Shown: piece by piece, positions 1-10,779 of the stretch
How positions within the stretch are numbered: the stretch's first letter is position 1
How the letters are laid out: each line of letters starts with the position of its first letter
DNA from: Auricularia sp. M13
Taxonomy: Eukaryota; Basidiomycota; Agaricomycetes; Auriculariales; Auriculariaceae
NCBI GenBank assembly: GCA_037042915.1
Contig: CM073204.1
Location: 806,001 to 870,000 of the forward strand
Direction of reading: 5' to 3'
Length of the DNA stretch: 64,000 bases
The notes under the pieces: generated by a model
What the model saw: the letters and a program-made list of their open reading frames with translations, nothing else
The model's database searches: none
Told to the model about the DNA's origin: nothing
Program-made: the position numbers and the translations under genes

Positions 1-1143
1 TGGTCGAAGCCGGAGGATTATTGAAATGATGTTCGGAAGGTCGACCCGCACGACCGCATGCTCGTCCAGGGATAAATGGGTGAGATGCCCGTAGGCAGGG
101 CCGCGTATGATTGCTCGGGCGTCACGCGGCACGCCGTTGACCACGACAAGCCTGGTACCGACACCTCCAAAGCGAAACACAAGGCAGTCAGGTCTGGTAT
201 CGCCGTCAATGCTCAGGTGATTCAGTGAAGGGTGCGCCCGAGTAAAGATGCCCGCCTGGTAAAGCGTGGTGAAAACCAAAGGATAATATCGGATGTGCAG
301 CTCAGACACATTTGCATACGAAAAATACTCGAGCAGTGGCGTGAGAATTCGACGTGAGAGATCAAGCTTTAGATGCGCCAGTACTTTTGGGAAAACGCCC
401 GGGGAAGTCGCTAAAGAGCCTTCAACCCGCCTGCGTTCGCGTGTTCCGTCAAGTAGACTAAGTTTTCTGAGCTGGCTCAACTGACTCGAGAGCGATAGCA
501 AAGCCTCGAAACTGTCCGTCGAAGCTAAATGGAGCTCCTCGACAGTATGCAGTATGGTCGGGTGCAGAGTGGTAGGCGGACGAAGTACAGATGGCGGACC
601 GAGGAAATTCCCTTCAAGCTGTACGCAACGAAGTTGAGGAGCATCTCCGAGAAATAGATCGCATGGAAGGGACATGTAGTAGCACTGAGGATGAAGACGC
701 ATCGACAACGTCTTCATCGCGGGCGCTGATGTAGAGAGCGCATGGGCGATGGCTTCACCGGCGCCTAGCAAGCGTGGGGGCGAGTTCGCGGAGCACATCC
801 TCGCAATTGAACCTCGGTTAAGGTTGATTGAGATGCGGAGGGAAACGGTGTGCCAGAGATGCAGAGCCATGGAACGCAGAACGGGAATATCGGACGTTGC
901 GTCCCACAGGTTCAGTTGCAGCTCTATGTTAAGATGGGATGACTTTGACCGCTCTAGAAGCTCGGCGAGTATGTCGGCGCGCTGCTCCGTCCACGATATG
1001 TGACACCACAGTCGGCCAAAATGCAGGCATACTTGACGCCAATAGGAACAAACGAGAGAAGCCGATATGAGTCCTCTCAGAGGGAGGAGTGCGAAGACAT
1101 CGCTCAAGATGTCAGAAGGAAGGCGATGGGACAGGCAAGACAT
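1..1143 (-). CDS. F-box protein, C-terminus beyond the left edge
   Basis: An uninterrupted minus-strand frame of 381 codons runs from an ATG at 1143 to the window edge. The first residues hold an F-box: LPSDILSDVFALLP, then a helix with SASLVCSYWRQVC and LWCHISW, the usual Agaricomycete pattern (LP-x-E/D-I-L at the start, C-x-x-W-R before the LW strand). The rest is leucine-rich with repeated short blocks such as APQLRCVQLEGN and LSQLRKLSLLDG, like the degenerate LRR part of fungal F-box proteins. F-box proteins recruit substrates to SCF (Skp1-Cullin-F-box) ubiquitin ligases; the substrate here is unknown. In-frame stops just upstream of 1143 support this start. It is one of five F-box loci in the window. 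Confidence 0.85.
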   Translation of the reverse strand, partial: MSCLSHRLPSDILSDVFALLPLRGLISASLVCSYWRQVCLHFGRLWCHISWTEQRADILAELLERSKSSHLNIELQLNLWDATSDIPVLRSMALHLWHTVSLRISINLNRGSIARMCSANSPPRLLGAGEAIAHALSTSAPAMKTLSMRLHPQCYYMSLPCDLFLGDAPQLRCVQLEGNFLGPPSVLRPPTTLHPTILHTVEELHLASTDSFEALLSLSSQLSQLRKLSLLDGTRERRRVEGSLATSPGVFPKVLAHLKLDLSRRILTPLLEYFSYANVSELHIRYYPLVFTTLYQAGIFTRAHPSLNHLSIDGDTRPDCLVFRFGGVGTRLVVVNGVPRDARAIIRGPAYGHLTHLSLDEHAVVRVDLPNIISIILRLRP

Positions 1144-2557
1144 AGAAGGCTCAACACGCTATTTTGGTCAGTGTGCAAACGACGTAACTGAACAAAGAAC
1201 TCACGCGGGAAGGTAAGATAGCCTGATGAGTTCTGTGTCCAATCGACGGGACAGTTGAAGTGCGAATAACCGAGGGAATACACAGCGTAGATTGGCTGTC
1301 CATGGGAGGGCGGAATGTATCTCGTGGACGGAGAAAGGGACAAGGTCGGAACAATCCAAGCTTAAGCGGTATTATCAACTCCACGACGGAGTTGAATCGG
1401 AGAGGAGAATCGTATAAAGGCTTGCGCGAAAATGATTGAGTACAACTGATGAAACGCAGAGGTTGCTCGTCGAGTCTCTGTAATTTCAGTCAAGCAGCAG
1501 AAAAATAATCAAGGCACCGGCATCGCATACACATATGTTCAAAAGCTTGTGATACGATTCTCAAGAGACCTTTTTCACGAACGGTGCAAAGTGGGCGGCC
1601 TTGAGGGACAAGTGGTCAAATGCTACAAGCAAAGGAAAGGAAAGGGCTCAGGGAATAGCATTAAACTTGATCAAACAAAAATTGGCGGCAGTTCAGTTGC
1701 AGCACAAATGCTCTTCAGCGCCGTGCGGTGCGACGCAGCCGGCGCAGGTGCGAGACGGGTGCGGGTGCGCACACGCCGGACGCGTTGTGATGAGTCGGCC
1801 TCCCTCACATCACCCGGCTCTCGACCGGCTCCTCGCACGACCCCGTGCTCCTCGCCGTCGCTCCCGTTCGCAATGACCACTTTTCGATGATCCCGTACAT
1901 ACACCTGCCTCGGTCCGTCTCATTCCATTTCGATTACAACTGCTCTGCTCCTTTCCTCACTCTGTATATTATCCCGGTTCTGTATGTACGTTCCCCTACG
2001 CTTGCAACACCGCCTAGTCTTTCTTCGCACCTCGTTGCCCTCGCCTCGACCTCGCAAAAGACCCTCGACCTCGCGTGATCTTGCTCCGATGTAGCGAGTC
2101 CTCACACGCGTGCCGTATGGCACGGCATCGGTGACGGATGCGGGCTTTCTGCGCCTCTAGCTATAGGGACGTTCTCTGCAGCCTACAGCTGTCACTGCGT
2201 CAAGCCGGTGGGCTGCCTTCATTGAAATTGAGACGACAAGCCGGGAGCTGGACTGGGACAAACCCGGCTGGCAGGTTGCTTCCGCGTCGCGTACTTATAT
2301 GTATGTCATATTCAGGCTAAATAGCAGAACCTCTGGTTCAAATATGGCCGGCTATATGTGAGTGGTATTTGACCCGAATGCGACCCATATTCAACGACAT
2401 TTGGACGGAATACGCTGCGCGTATTCAACCGGATTTACGCGGTGTGTACTCCCTTCCTTCCGCGCCGTCAGAACCGTGGAAACGCCATGCGCCATCCAGA
2501 TATACGCTGCGTGCGTCCTCGCCAGTGCTTTACCCGTCGCCAGCACACGTTTCGTGC
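1144..2557. other. Intergenic, nothing recognised
   Basis: No frame here has convincing composition or splice structure. Short frames on both strands overlap each other. It contains the 5' region of the F-box gene at its left end. Confidence 0.5.
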
Positions 2558-3037
2558 TCACGAGCTTTTGTCCACCACACTGACGGCGGCCGTCGCATAC
2601 TTGAGGCCCACCTCCTGAGGCCCGCTTTGTCGTGCGTCAGTATTATTCGCAATCGGGGGAGACCTCCCTGCTGTGCCTCGATTCCGCTTTCTCTGCATGT
2701 CGCTCGTTCTGCTCGATCGTGTTTTGCATGCCGATTTGAAGGCAGAGACGGGCCTTCCGAACAGGCCCAGAACAGGCCCCTGTCGCTGAGCGTATGCGTC
2801 GATGGTGACGTTCGTGTAGGTCATGAGCGGGAAGATGCGGGGCGAGCCCTCGACCGGGATGAGGATGGCGTCGAATGCAACGAAATCGTCCATTTGAGCA
2901 CTGGGCCACACGGTGTTATCAACGAGAGAACGAAACACGCTAAGGGGAAGGGGGGTTGAGAAAATGACGCGCCAGGCGCTGGTGCGTACCCAAATATATG
3001 AGTTTGCGCTGATGGCAACGGCAAGCGAGCTCAGCGC
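2558..3037 (-). CDS. Coding-like open frame, unknown
   Basis: A minus-strand frame of about 160 codons is open from a stop just above 3037 to a stop at 2558. The middle (about 2760-2960) has balanced, protein-like composition, including SLVDNTVWPSAQMDDFVAFD and PLMTYTNVTIDAYAQRQ, whereas the last 60 codons are basic and low quality. There is no ATG near the beginning, so if real it is an internal exon or a decayed gene. The family is not recognised. Confidence 0.3.
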   Translation of the reverse strand, partial: ALSSLAVAISANSYIWVRTSAWRVIFSTPLPLSVFRSLVDNTVWPSAQMDDFVAFDAILIPVEGSPRIFPLMTYTNVTIDAYAQRQGPVLGLFGRPVSAFKSACKTRSSRTSDMQRKRNRGTAGRSPPIANNTDARQSGPQEVGLKYATAAVSVVDKSS

Positions 3038-3720
3038 TCAGCGATCAGCCACCACGTCGACAGCGGGCGGCTCACCAAATAAGAGAACTGGACAATACTT
3101 TAGGAAGCGGACTGCAGCGCTGGATTGACGGCTGGGACCCCCGGCGAGGGTGTGGCTTATATACTCGCGCGACCACGCTTCGCAAGCGCTGCACAAGGCG
3201 AACGCGCGGCCAGCTGTTTGGATATGCCAGTCGCGCGAACCCCGGCCAAGTGGGGGTGGGATGAATAGCAGGGCGTGACGCTGGGCGCCGGGGGTGCCAT
3301 CGTGCACTCTCAATGGAGTTCTTGCGCGCGTGCCGCAACGCGTTGTGCGTGACTTGCTCGCTTCCTGCGAGGCTCAGAGCACGAGATACATGCTCGGCTT
3401 TTGGGGTGGGTCTGTGAAGGGTGGAAAGGTTGCACAAGGCCAAGGACGGTCTGGCACTCCGTTTCTCGGGAAGGCGCACCCCTCCCCTTGGCCGCCACCG
3501 GGTGGCTGAACTCGTCCAGTGCTTGCCCGAGCACCAGATGGTCAACGAGAATGTTACATGCGTTGCGCTCAGGCGGCTTCTGTCCCGCCTTAGGAGCGCC
3601 ATACAATATACATTCCATGGCGTTGAACCTTGAATGCTCAAGCAAAGGCCAGTACCGGCGAAGCAGGCCACTTGTATCTAGCAGTCGTGGTTTATTGGAG
3701 AATTGTAGAAACATCCAGAA

Positions 3721-4143
3721 CTAGGCCGCCTTCATCTTCACTAGCCATTTCTGCTTCGTAGTCTGAAGCTTTCCCTGCGCCACCGCCCGCTCCTCGGCTT
3801 CCAGATTCTTCCAGTACGCTCGGAGCACTTCGAATTCAGCAGACAGCTCCGGGTCCTCTCTTGCAACGACCTCAGCCCAGAAGCCGAAGTCGGCCGATGC
3901 CTGCTCGTCCGCCCATTCCTTCACGAGATCGCGGGCCGTTCGCGATGCGGGGTGCGGAGACTGGACGGCATTGTGATCCACGGGAGGACAGGCACCACCG
4001 GTGGGGTGCATCTGATGGTTGTCGCTGGTGCCTTGGACATACGGCGTGTGAATTGGCAAGAGGATAGAGCTCGTAAGTGTGCTGGTCGTCAACTGCCAAC
4101 CACTTTGGTAAAGCGTGGCAGCCGGATTCGGCGAGAGAAATAC
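3721..4143 (-). CDS. Terminal exon of a hypothetical gene
   Basis: A minus-strand frame of 140 codons plus stop starts right after a possible splice acceptor (TTTATCTAG, last base 4144). The C-terminal 70 residues look like a charged amphipathic helix region (for example FEVLRAYWKNLEAEERAV), ending in a lysine-rich tail. The N-terminal half is Pro/Thr/Ser rich. No ATG lies near the 5' end of the frame, so earlier exons are likely; a candidate upstream exon with a GTACGT donor lies around 4338-4400. Function is not recognised. Confidence 0.4.
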   Translation of the reverse strand, partial: VFLSPNPAATLYQSGWQLTTSTLTSSILLPIHTPYVQGTSDNHQMHPTGGACPPVDHNAVQSPHPASRTARDLVKEWADEQASADFGFWAEVVAREDPELSAEFEVLRAYWKNLEAEERAVAQGKLQTTKQKWLVKMKAA

Positions 4144-4415
4144 CTAGATAAACAGTCAGCGCAAGAGTAAGTGTGAAGGCGGGCGCGTCGTGTTACGGTA
4201 GGAAAAGCCCCCATTAACATCTGTGGCCTAAGCCCACAGCTGCAAGCTATGATACAGAACGGGGAAACGGATGCCTACAGACGAGAAAGTCTCAATAAGA
4301 GCAGAGATGCGGGTCCACAAGCAATGGGTACGTACCATGTCTGCCCGCTTTGGATGATTTGGTTGGCTGCGGAAGGTATTAAGGTTCCAACGAACTCCGC
4401 CGGGTTCTGTTCCTA

Positions 4416-4474
4416 ATACGAGTACAGTAACTTACTGTACTCGTATTGCTGTGACTTACTGAGTAAGTCACAGC
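4416..4474. repeat. Two adjacent perfect palindromes
   Basis: 4416-4430 and 4432-4446 are exact 15-nt reverse complements around a single C. Two bases later, 4448-4460 and 4462-4474 are exact 13-nt reverse complements around a single G. The two palindromes share the core ACTTAC/GTAAGT. They could be paired operator-like protein sites or extruding hairpins. Confidence 0.9.
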
Positions 4475-5179
4475 CTGCATGCATTTCTCAGGGCAATGAT
4501 CGAAAGTGCGCCGGTATGTGAAACGCTCAGGCTAAGGCTGGCTAAGGGTCGTAATCTATGATCCCCTCGGCTTGCCTGGCGTGCACACTCAAGTGCACCC
4601 CTGGCTTGTGCTCAAGCCCAATGCATACGCAGTCATTTTCGCGGGCCTCGAGACGTCGCGCGCGTTGCCGCTCAAAAGCGATGAGATGATGAAGAGTGTC
4701 GCGCGGATGAGCAGCGTCGGGATGAGGAGGACTGTCGGACTGAGGAACTTATTGGGCCCAGGAGCAACATCCTACGAGCAGCATCTCGCTGACCAGCGTG
4801 GTGCGTCGGAGGTTCACTCTGCTGGGGCAAACCTACGGCCAGTGGTCGCTTCGGCCGTCTTGCCCAACGCCACAGTTTCAAGGGCCCTCAGCCGTACAAA
4901 CGCAAGGGTCAGGGTACAAAGAACTCCGATCCCGCGGACGACGCGGCGGCCGGCGGGCGACATTGCAGGCGCCGAAGCCGCTAATGATGCGCGAGTCCCC
5001 TGCTCCGGCTGGAATCTTTCGAGCGCGCTCACGCCAAGCGTGCTCGTTTTCGACGTCACGCTGACGGAATACTCGGCGGCCGCACCTAACGACCCCAACC
5101 GCGGCGTACGGCTGGCCCAGTGAGATCTGGCGCAGGAATATCATTTGGGACTTGGCCGAATTGCTGTTCCCCTTCGAGC
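4475..5179. other. Left flank of the LTR element, no clear gene
   Basis: Frames are open on both strands (for example 4572-5123 plus, 4814-5098 minus), but they overlap and none shows a recognised domain. This DNA was contiguous with 13538 onward before the retrotransposon inserted. Confidence 0.5.
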
Positions 5180-5184
5180 TCTAC
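5180..5184. repeat. Target site duplication TCTAC (left)
   Basis: Five bases directly abutting the LTR TG end, matched by 13533-13537 after the other LTR. This length is typical of LTR-element integrase. Confidence 0.9.
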
Positions 5185-5370
5185 TGTAAGGCGTCCAAGT
5201 AGGGCGCCGCTCTCGCTCACACGCAAGTACACAGAAACCGGCTTGTTAGGGACGGTAGTGTACAGGTGTAAAGAGATGGGGGCCGTGTGACTAGCGGACG
5301 GCCCTTTATATACTCTGATACTAGACTGGATACTAGCCCGCCGGAGGCGGGCCAAGGCGATCGCCTTGCA
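5185..5370 (-). repeat. 3' LTR
   Basis: 186 bp, identical by eye to 13347-13532. It starts TGTAAGG and ends CCTTGCA on the plus strand. It holds a TATATAAAG box on the element's sense strand (5304-5312) and the hairpin-forming end GCCCGCCGGAGGCGGGC. Confidence 0.95.
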
Positions 5371-5381
5371 CCCTCCCCCGC
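5371..5381 (-). promoter_or_regulatory. Polypurine tract (plus-strand DNA primer)
   Basis: On the sense strand GCGGGGGAGGG sits directly before the 3' LTR, the normal place and composition of the polypurine tract that primes second-strand synthesis. Confidence 0.75.
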
Positions 5382-5614
5382 AAAAGAAAAGACACTGGAG
5401 TGATGATATGAGACAATTCGAGTGTGAATCACTGACAGGTTGCGATAGGCTATGCGTAATGCCGAATTAGTGATGGGGAGAGAGAGAGAGAAAGTGAGAC
5501 TTGGAAATTGGCCAATTGTGGGGCGATATTCGCTAATTAGTGAATTATTTCTACAGAGGCCGTGATTGGGGAATGTAGGGATTGAAATAGAATTGAAGAA
5601 AAGGGATGACCAAA

Positions 5615-7444
5615 TCATTCCGCGCGAGTGTGACGGCTCTTGAAACGTTTCGTCGGTGGCGGGCTAGCGGGGCTCGGCCTTGTCGACACTGACGGCGCCG
5701 ATGTCTGTTCTGACGGCGCGCGAGTCGGGCCTGTTGACTGCCCGGGCTGTGTGCGAGTTGCGAGCTCCTTGACCGGGCGCGACTGTTGCGAGGTTGATGC
5801 CGCGCGCCGTTCCGCTGCGCGTGCCTGTTCTTGGCGTCGGTCGTGATCCGCGATGACGTGCCTCGCGTCGATGGAGGTGATCGGCGGATCGTCCGGCGTT
5901 GTTACCAGCGCGTGCACGCCCCAGGTGCCGTACTCGCCCGACCGTCGGAGACCGCTCATCTTGAAATGCTCCTGCATATGGCGGCTTTCCACTTTGACGT
6001 CCTGCCAGTCGCGCGCGAGCGTGTAGAAATGCTTCATGTCGCCAATTTCAATGCCGCACACGTAGACGATGTGGTCGTGCACTTCGTTGTGCGAGTAGCT
6101 GCTTGTGTCGCCCCGGTACTCGGATGGGCTGTAGAATGGGACGACGCGTCCAGGGATGGGCGCTCGCGACCGTGTTTCAGGGCTACCAGCGCGCGCAGTG
6201 TTGACCGGGAACGTCCAGCGCATGAATGCCCAGACCGCGATGGAAATTTCGTCGTAGCGCCATACGTTGTCGACGACGCAGCCCGGGATAGACATGGGAA
6301 GGTCGATGGCCCACGACAGGCACTGCTCGTCGAGATCACAAATCTGAGCGTCCTCGGTAATCTCGCCCATGAATTCGCTGCCGCCCTCACTCTCGATGAG
6401 CGCCGTTGTCTGGTGGTGAACGAGCGAGCGCTGGATCTGCGAGCGCGAGAGCCATGGAATCGCACATGCCTCTATAAACAGCTTGAGGGTCTGCTCGGGC
6501 GAATTGAACTCGGTCGTCCAAGAACACGCGCGAAGTTCCTTCTCGGTGCACGGCGTGCGCGGAACATAGTTCCAGAGCGAGCCAGGTATGTGCGTATGTC
6601 CGCCCGCGCCACGCGGAAGGATCAGCGAGTGGTCGCTGTCAATCAGCTCGAACGGCGACAGCGGGCGTGAGGGCAGGGCGCAGACGATCTCGCCTCTGCT
6701 GGTCGTGATTTTGCGCAAAACCGGGTACACCGCGCGTCGTGGATAATGAGCGTCGCCTTCCCCACGCAAGCGCCTCGGAAGCGTAGTCCACACAGCTTGC
6801 GGTGTGTTATCCGAGAGCGGTGCATGGAGACCGGGGACGAGGAGGCTCTGGAATTGGTTGATGAGCCGCATAACCTCCCGCAGTAGGGAGACGCGATGCT
6901 CCCTACGGCGGTGCTCATCCCTGAGGTCACGCTCCGTGGTCCCTTGCTGGATGTTCGCGGGACGGCAGGAGAGCTCCGACAGGACGATGTCGACTGGCAA
7001 GACATTGGCATAGTACGTCAGCCAGTTGGCGACAGTGCACGCGAAGGTACCCGGTGGGCAATGGATGACTGGCGAGAACGAAGCGGCCCATTCCTCAACG
7101 GACATGACCGGGAAGAGGAGGCGCGTGTTGGAGGCTTCCACCATCTCCTGCGCAGCGCGCAGGATGGCCGCTCCTTCGCCGTTCTTGATAGCTTCGAGGA
7201 TGTGGCGACCCATGGCAGCGCATTCCTCGCAGTTGTCGTCATGGCCGATAATGCCAAAACGGTGCGCCTTCCAGCCGCGTGAATCGACCTGTCCGAGTGC
7301 TTCTTCGAGTGAAGAGGGCTTGCGTTCCTCCGACATTGGCACGTCCTCGCCGCTCGGTTGCTCGGTGGACAGAACGTTGGGCATATCGTCGATTGAGGTA
7401 GTGAGATGAATATGAGTGGGTGTCCTAGAATAATTGTCGGCCAT
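5615..7444 (-). CDS. Retrotransposon ORF3 of unknown function in the env position
   Basis: An ATG-to-stop frame of 609 codons sits inside the LTR element, 37 bp after the integrase stop and about 230 bp before the 3' LTR. It starts MADNYSRTPT. No signal peptide or membrane segment is visible, so it does not look like an envelope protein. An N-terminal DDNCEECAAMGRHI pair of cysteines is followed by an Ala/Glu-rich helix; the middle is globular and Trp-rich; the last 80 residues are Arg/Ser/Thr/Pro rich and end in a basic PPTKRFKSRHTR stretch that could be a nuclear signal. It is intact although pol is broken. I do not recognise the family. Alternatives are a captured host gene or an element-specific accessory protein. 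Confidence 0.8.
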   Translation of the reverse strand: MADNYSRTPTHIHLTTSIDDMPNVLSTEQPSGEDVPMSEERKPSSLEEALGQVDSRGWKAHRFGIIGHDDNCEECAAMGRHILEAIKNGEGAAILRAAQEMVEASNTRLLFPVMSVEEWAASFSPVIHCPPGTFACTVANWLTYYANVLPVDIVLSELSCRPANIQQGTTERDLRDEHRRREHRVSLLREVMRLINQFQSLLVPGLHAPLSDNTPQAVWTTLPRRLRGEGDAHYPRRAVYPVLRKITTSRGEIVCALPSRPLSPFELIDSDHSLILPRGAGGHTHIPGSLWNYVPRTPCTEKELRACSWTTEFNSPEQTLKLFIEACAIPWLSRSQIQRSLVHHQTTALIESEGGSEFMGEITEDAQICDLDEQCLSWAIDLPMSIPGCVVDNVWRYDEISIAVWAFMRWTFPVNTARAGSPETRSRAPIPGRVVPFYSPSEYRGDTSSYSHNEVHDHIVYVCGIEIGDMKHFYTLARDWQDVKVESRHMQEHFKMSGLRRSGEYGTWGVHALVTTPDDPPITSIDARHVIADHDRRQEQARAAERRAASTSQQSRPVKELATRTQPGQSTGPTRAPSEQTSAPSVSTRPSPASPPPTKRFKSRHTRAE

Positions 7445-7481
7445 GAGTTATGTATTCCGTTGGTGACTTCGTCATCCGCGA

Positions 7482-9731
7482 TCACTTCCGCGAACGGTCC
7501 GCACGAGGAAGATCGGATGGTCTGGACACGTTGTGCAGCGCTAGGTAGCGGTCCAGAGCGGCCAGTTTCGAGCATACAGATAATGGGGCCCAAGTTATAT
7601 CACCATCCGCCCATTTGACCTGGAACATGAGTCTTGGAGTGAACATGTGATCAACCAGATCCTCTACAACCGTTTCGCCTTCCACATAGTTGCCCAAATC
7701 GTAGAAGTACGATACGTCCCTGTTCGGGAATCGAGCGTCTTCGTGAGGTATATGTGGCCTTAGAAGACTGACGTGGAATCGGTCGTGGACTCGGCGATTT
7801 CGCAATTCATCTGGTAAGTCCAACTTGTACGTTGAAGTTGCCCCATCCGCTTCCAACACTCGGTATGGCCCAATGAACAACGGAATGAGAGTCCGCGCAC
7901 GTCCTTTTGGCATCTTCAGGTTCTTGGTTGAGAGATATACAAGAGAATCCTTCTCGATCGCAGGTTCCTCGCGCCGATGCTGGTTGGCATAGTATGTCTG
8001 GAATGTCCTTGCCGCGATAATTGCATCGTGCGCTGCTGAGAGGTTCAGGCGAGCTTTCTCAGCAAATTCCCGCACGCCTTGATAAGGCGTCAGTTCCGGG
8101 GGCAGCGTCACCAGCCGCGGCATATATCCGTAGTTCAATTCGAACGGCGCGAACCCCGTGGATGCACTTGTGCTCGAGTTCATAGCGAATTCCACCATTG
8201 GGATCATGCGCGCCCAGTCCCGTTGATTGGATTGGCATATGGTACGCAGAATCTGAGTGGCCGATTTTACTGCGCGCTCGGATGCCCCGTCTGTCTGTGG
8301 ATGAAACGACGTCGACATGAGGCTCCGTGTCCCAAGTAATCGCAACAGTTCCTTCCAGAAGATGGCCGTAAACTTGGGGTCTCGATCCGAAACTATGCTG
8401 TCTGAGAGCCCATGCAATCGAACAACATCCTTGAAGTATAGCCAAGCCACTGTCTGCGCATCTGAATCCGTTCGCGTAGGTATCAGATGAACCATTGATG
8501 ATAACCGGCATATGACCAGTAGCAAATAGTCGAAGCCATCGCATTCTGGGAACGGTCCAACGAAGTCCATGCCCACGGATTCCCATGGTCGCGTAGGTAT
8601 TGGCAGTGTATGGAGCAGGCCTGCAGGTCGCGCGGTGTTCTGTTTCGAAACCTGACAGCGAGGGCATTGTGTCACAAATGCCGCAGTATCCAGTGCGATC
8701 TTGGGCCACCAGAACCACCGGCGAATGTAGTTCAGCGTTTTCTTCAGTCCGAAATGTCCAAGCACCTCGTGAGCGTGCGCCAGTATTATCTCAGGCAGTC
8801 GCCGACCGCGCACTATCACGTCTGGGACTACGCAAACAGCGTTGCCTTGCACGGTGACCATCAGTAGCCCTTCTTTCAGCGCATAGCGAGGGTAGTGGCC
8901 GATGTTTTCCATCACGCGCGAGCACAGTGGGTCAGTTTCGTATCCGTTCCTGATTTCCGTAGGCAAATCCACGCGCTCGCGGATCAGGCTTGGCAAGTCT
9001 ATTTCTGGCTCCGCCTGATCGTCAGGCTGTGTTGGCACCGGCCTGTCAGGGATCTCGGGTTCCTGGTGTTGTCGCAACTCTTCGCTCTGGGCGGCTCGTG
9101 GTTCAACGCTGTCTTGTAATACTTGACTTTTCGACCGTGTCGCCATGGCCGCGGCTCGCACCATTTCCTCTTGTCGTGCCAGAGGTAAGTCGTCACCCTC
9201 CGGATCCAGGATGACGTCCATACGGCTGTAATCCCCGGGGGGATGGGCCTCCCCCTCTTTGTCTGACGAGTAGTACCTCGACAAACAGTCTGCGACTTTG
9301 TTTTCTTTGCCCTTGACGTATTCGATCTCGCAGCCAAAACGCATGTAATAGTCGAACCAACGTGTCTGTCTTGGTGTCATTTCTGGCTGTGTCTTGAAAA
9401 ATTTGATGGCTTCGTGATCCGTAACCACGGTAAACTTGATGCCCATGAGCTTGTCTTCCCATTTGTGCAGTGCTTCCAGGATGCCAAGCATTTCCTGTTC
9501 GCCCGTGAAATACGAATGTTGTGCCGGAGAGAACTTCTTGGATAGAAATGCGGCGGGTCTGCACGTCCGCCAGTCTTTGCCCTGTCCTAGCACCGCGCCC
9601 GTACCGGCTACGGATGCGTCCGAGATTACCCAAATCGGTTCGGGCAATGCCGCGTTGATCGGTTTGAGAACATTTGATTTCGCTACCAGTGCTTTGATAG
9701 TCTCAAGCATTTCTCCATAAGCGGTGTCCAC
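7482..9731 (-). pseudogene. pol 3' part: RNase H, integrase, chromodomain-like tail
   Basis: The frame is open over 749 codons; homology begins near 9705. RNase H: VISDASVAGTGAVLG, FTGEQEMLGILEAL and VVTDHEA carry the D-E-D residues, with VADCLSRY at the end. Integrase: an H-x3-H..C-x2-C finger (LAHAHEVLGHFG ... FVTQCPRCQ), then GMDFVGPF, VSDRDPKF and GASERAVKS giving D, D and E. A GPF/Y-like block (LFIGPYRVLE) precedes a C-terminal segment with VKWADGDITWAPLS, which resembles a chromodomain and would target integration to chromatin marks. The reverse transcriptase is in another frame, with a one-base shift near 9705, so pol as read here cannot give a continuous polyprotein. The first codons of the frame (from 9731) are out-of-frame RT sequence. 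Confidence 0.9.
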
Positions 9732-10620
9732 ATAAATGGTCGGTCATTACGGCACATGCCCGACAGTGGAGCCGCATATGTTGCCAACTCCGGTAGAAAA
9801 TGTGCCAAGTATTCCACTAGCCCCAAGAAACGTAGTACATCTTGATAATCTCTCGGTGTTCTCCATTTGGCAACCTTGCCCATCTTGCCGTCGTCCATGA
9901 TGATTCCGTCATCAGTGATGATGTGTCCCAGGCAATCTAATCTCTCTGAGAATAGATCGACCTTCTTGGGGCTCAGATACAGGTGATTGGCCCGTAGACG
10001 GAGGAAGACCTCCTTCAGCGCGTGTAGATGTGCTCGGATCGTCATAGCAAGCACGAATAGATCGTCCAAGTAGTTGTGCACCCATTTTGCGGACAAATCG
10101 CGGTTGATGCTCGTTACTAATCGTTGAAAAGTATTTGGTGCGTTGCAATCGCCCTGCTGCATCACTTTGCTGACGAAGCATCCTTGTACTGTGGCAAACA
10201 CTGTTTTCCAAACGTCTTCCGGCACTACACGAACTTGCTCGTACGCATCCGACATGTCGATCTTCGACCGATACTTGGCACGTGCGACGTCATTACGTAT
10301 CATGTCTTGATCGGGAAATGGCGTCATGTCCTTGAGGGTGTTTTCGTTCCGAATCCGCGCGTCTACCACTGTCCGTAGACGGCCATCCTTCTTCGGAATA
10401 CACAAAAGAACTGGCGCTGATTGCGCGGTCGTAGGTTCCCACCATCCAGCGTTCACGTATCTTTCAATTTTCGCCGCAAGCTGCGCTTTCAAAGCGTCCG
10501 GGCATTTCGCCGCCGATTCGGATATTGTATAGATGGCTCAATAAATGTAATTGAATGATTGACCTCGCGCAGCGGGGCAATGTGTCGGGTATGGGGCCGA
10601 GTATGTCCGCCATTTCCTTG
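9683..10620 (-). pseudogene. pol 5' part: reverse transcriptase, frameshifted
   Basis: Reverse transcriptase of the gypsy type. Open from about 10530 down to 9683. Motifs: GWWEPTTAQSAPVL, CIPKKDGRLRTVVDARIRN, YRSKIDMSDAYEQVRV, VMQQGDCNAPNTFQRL, and the catalytic box VHNYLDDLFVLA (YLDD). The connecting LGHIITDDGI and VLRFLGLVEYLAHF follow. Just upstream (about 10530-10590) the conserved LREVNHSITFIEP block is present in a different frame, so a shift lies between them; the downstream end shifts again near 9705 into the RNase H frame. These breaks make the RT inactive as read. Confidence 0.9.
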
Positions 10621-10779
10621 AAAAATAATCGCTCAGATGCTTTCGTAATCCCGTCGTCATTTCAGGTTCGGGGTCAGGCAACGGGAAATCCACGTATGCT
10701 TCCGACTCCCACTTCGCCGGATCAAGGCGGTACCGGCGCGAACCACTCGCCGGGGCGCCTTGATCTGGCTGCTGATGTC

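Noticed and set aside
4572-5123. 183-codon plus-strand frame
   Set aside because: Minus-strand frames of similar quality overlap it and no motif was found.
9912-10211. Other minus- and plus-strand frames inside the retrotransposon
   Set aside because: They are shadows of the RT, integrase, Gag and ORF3 frames.
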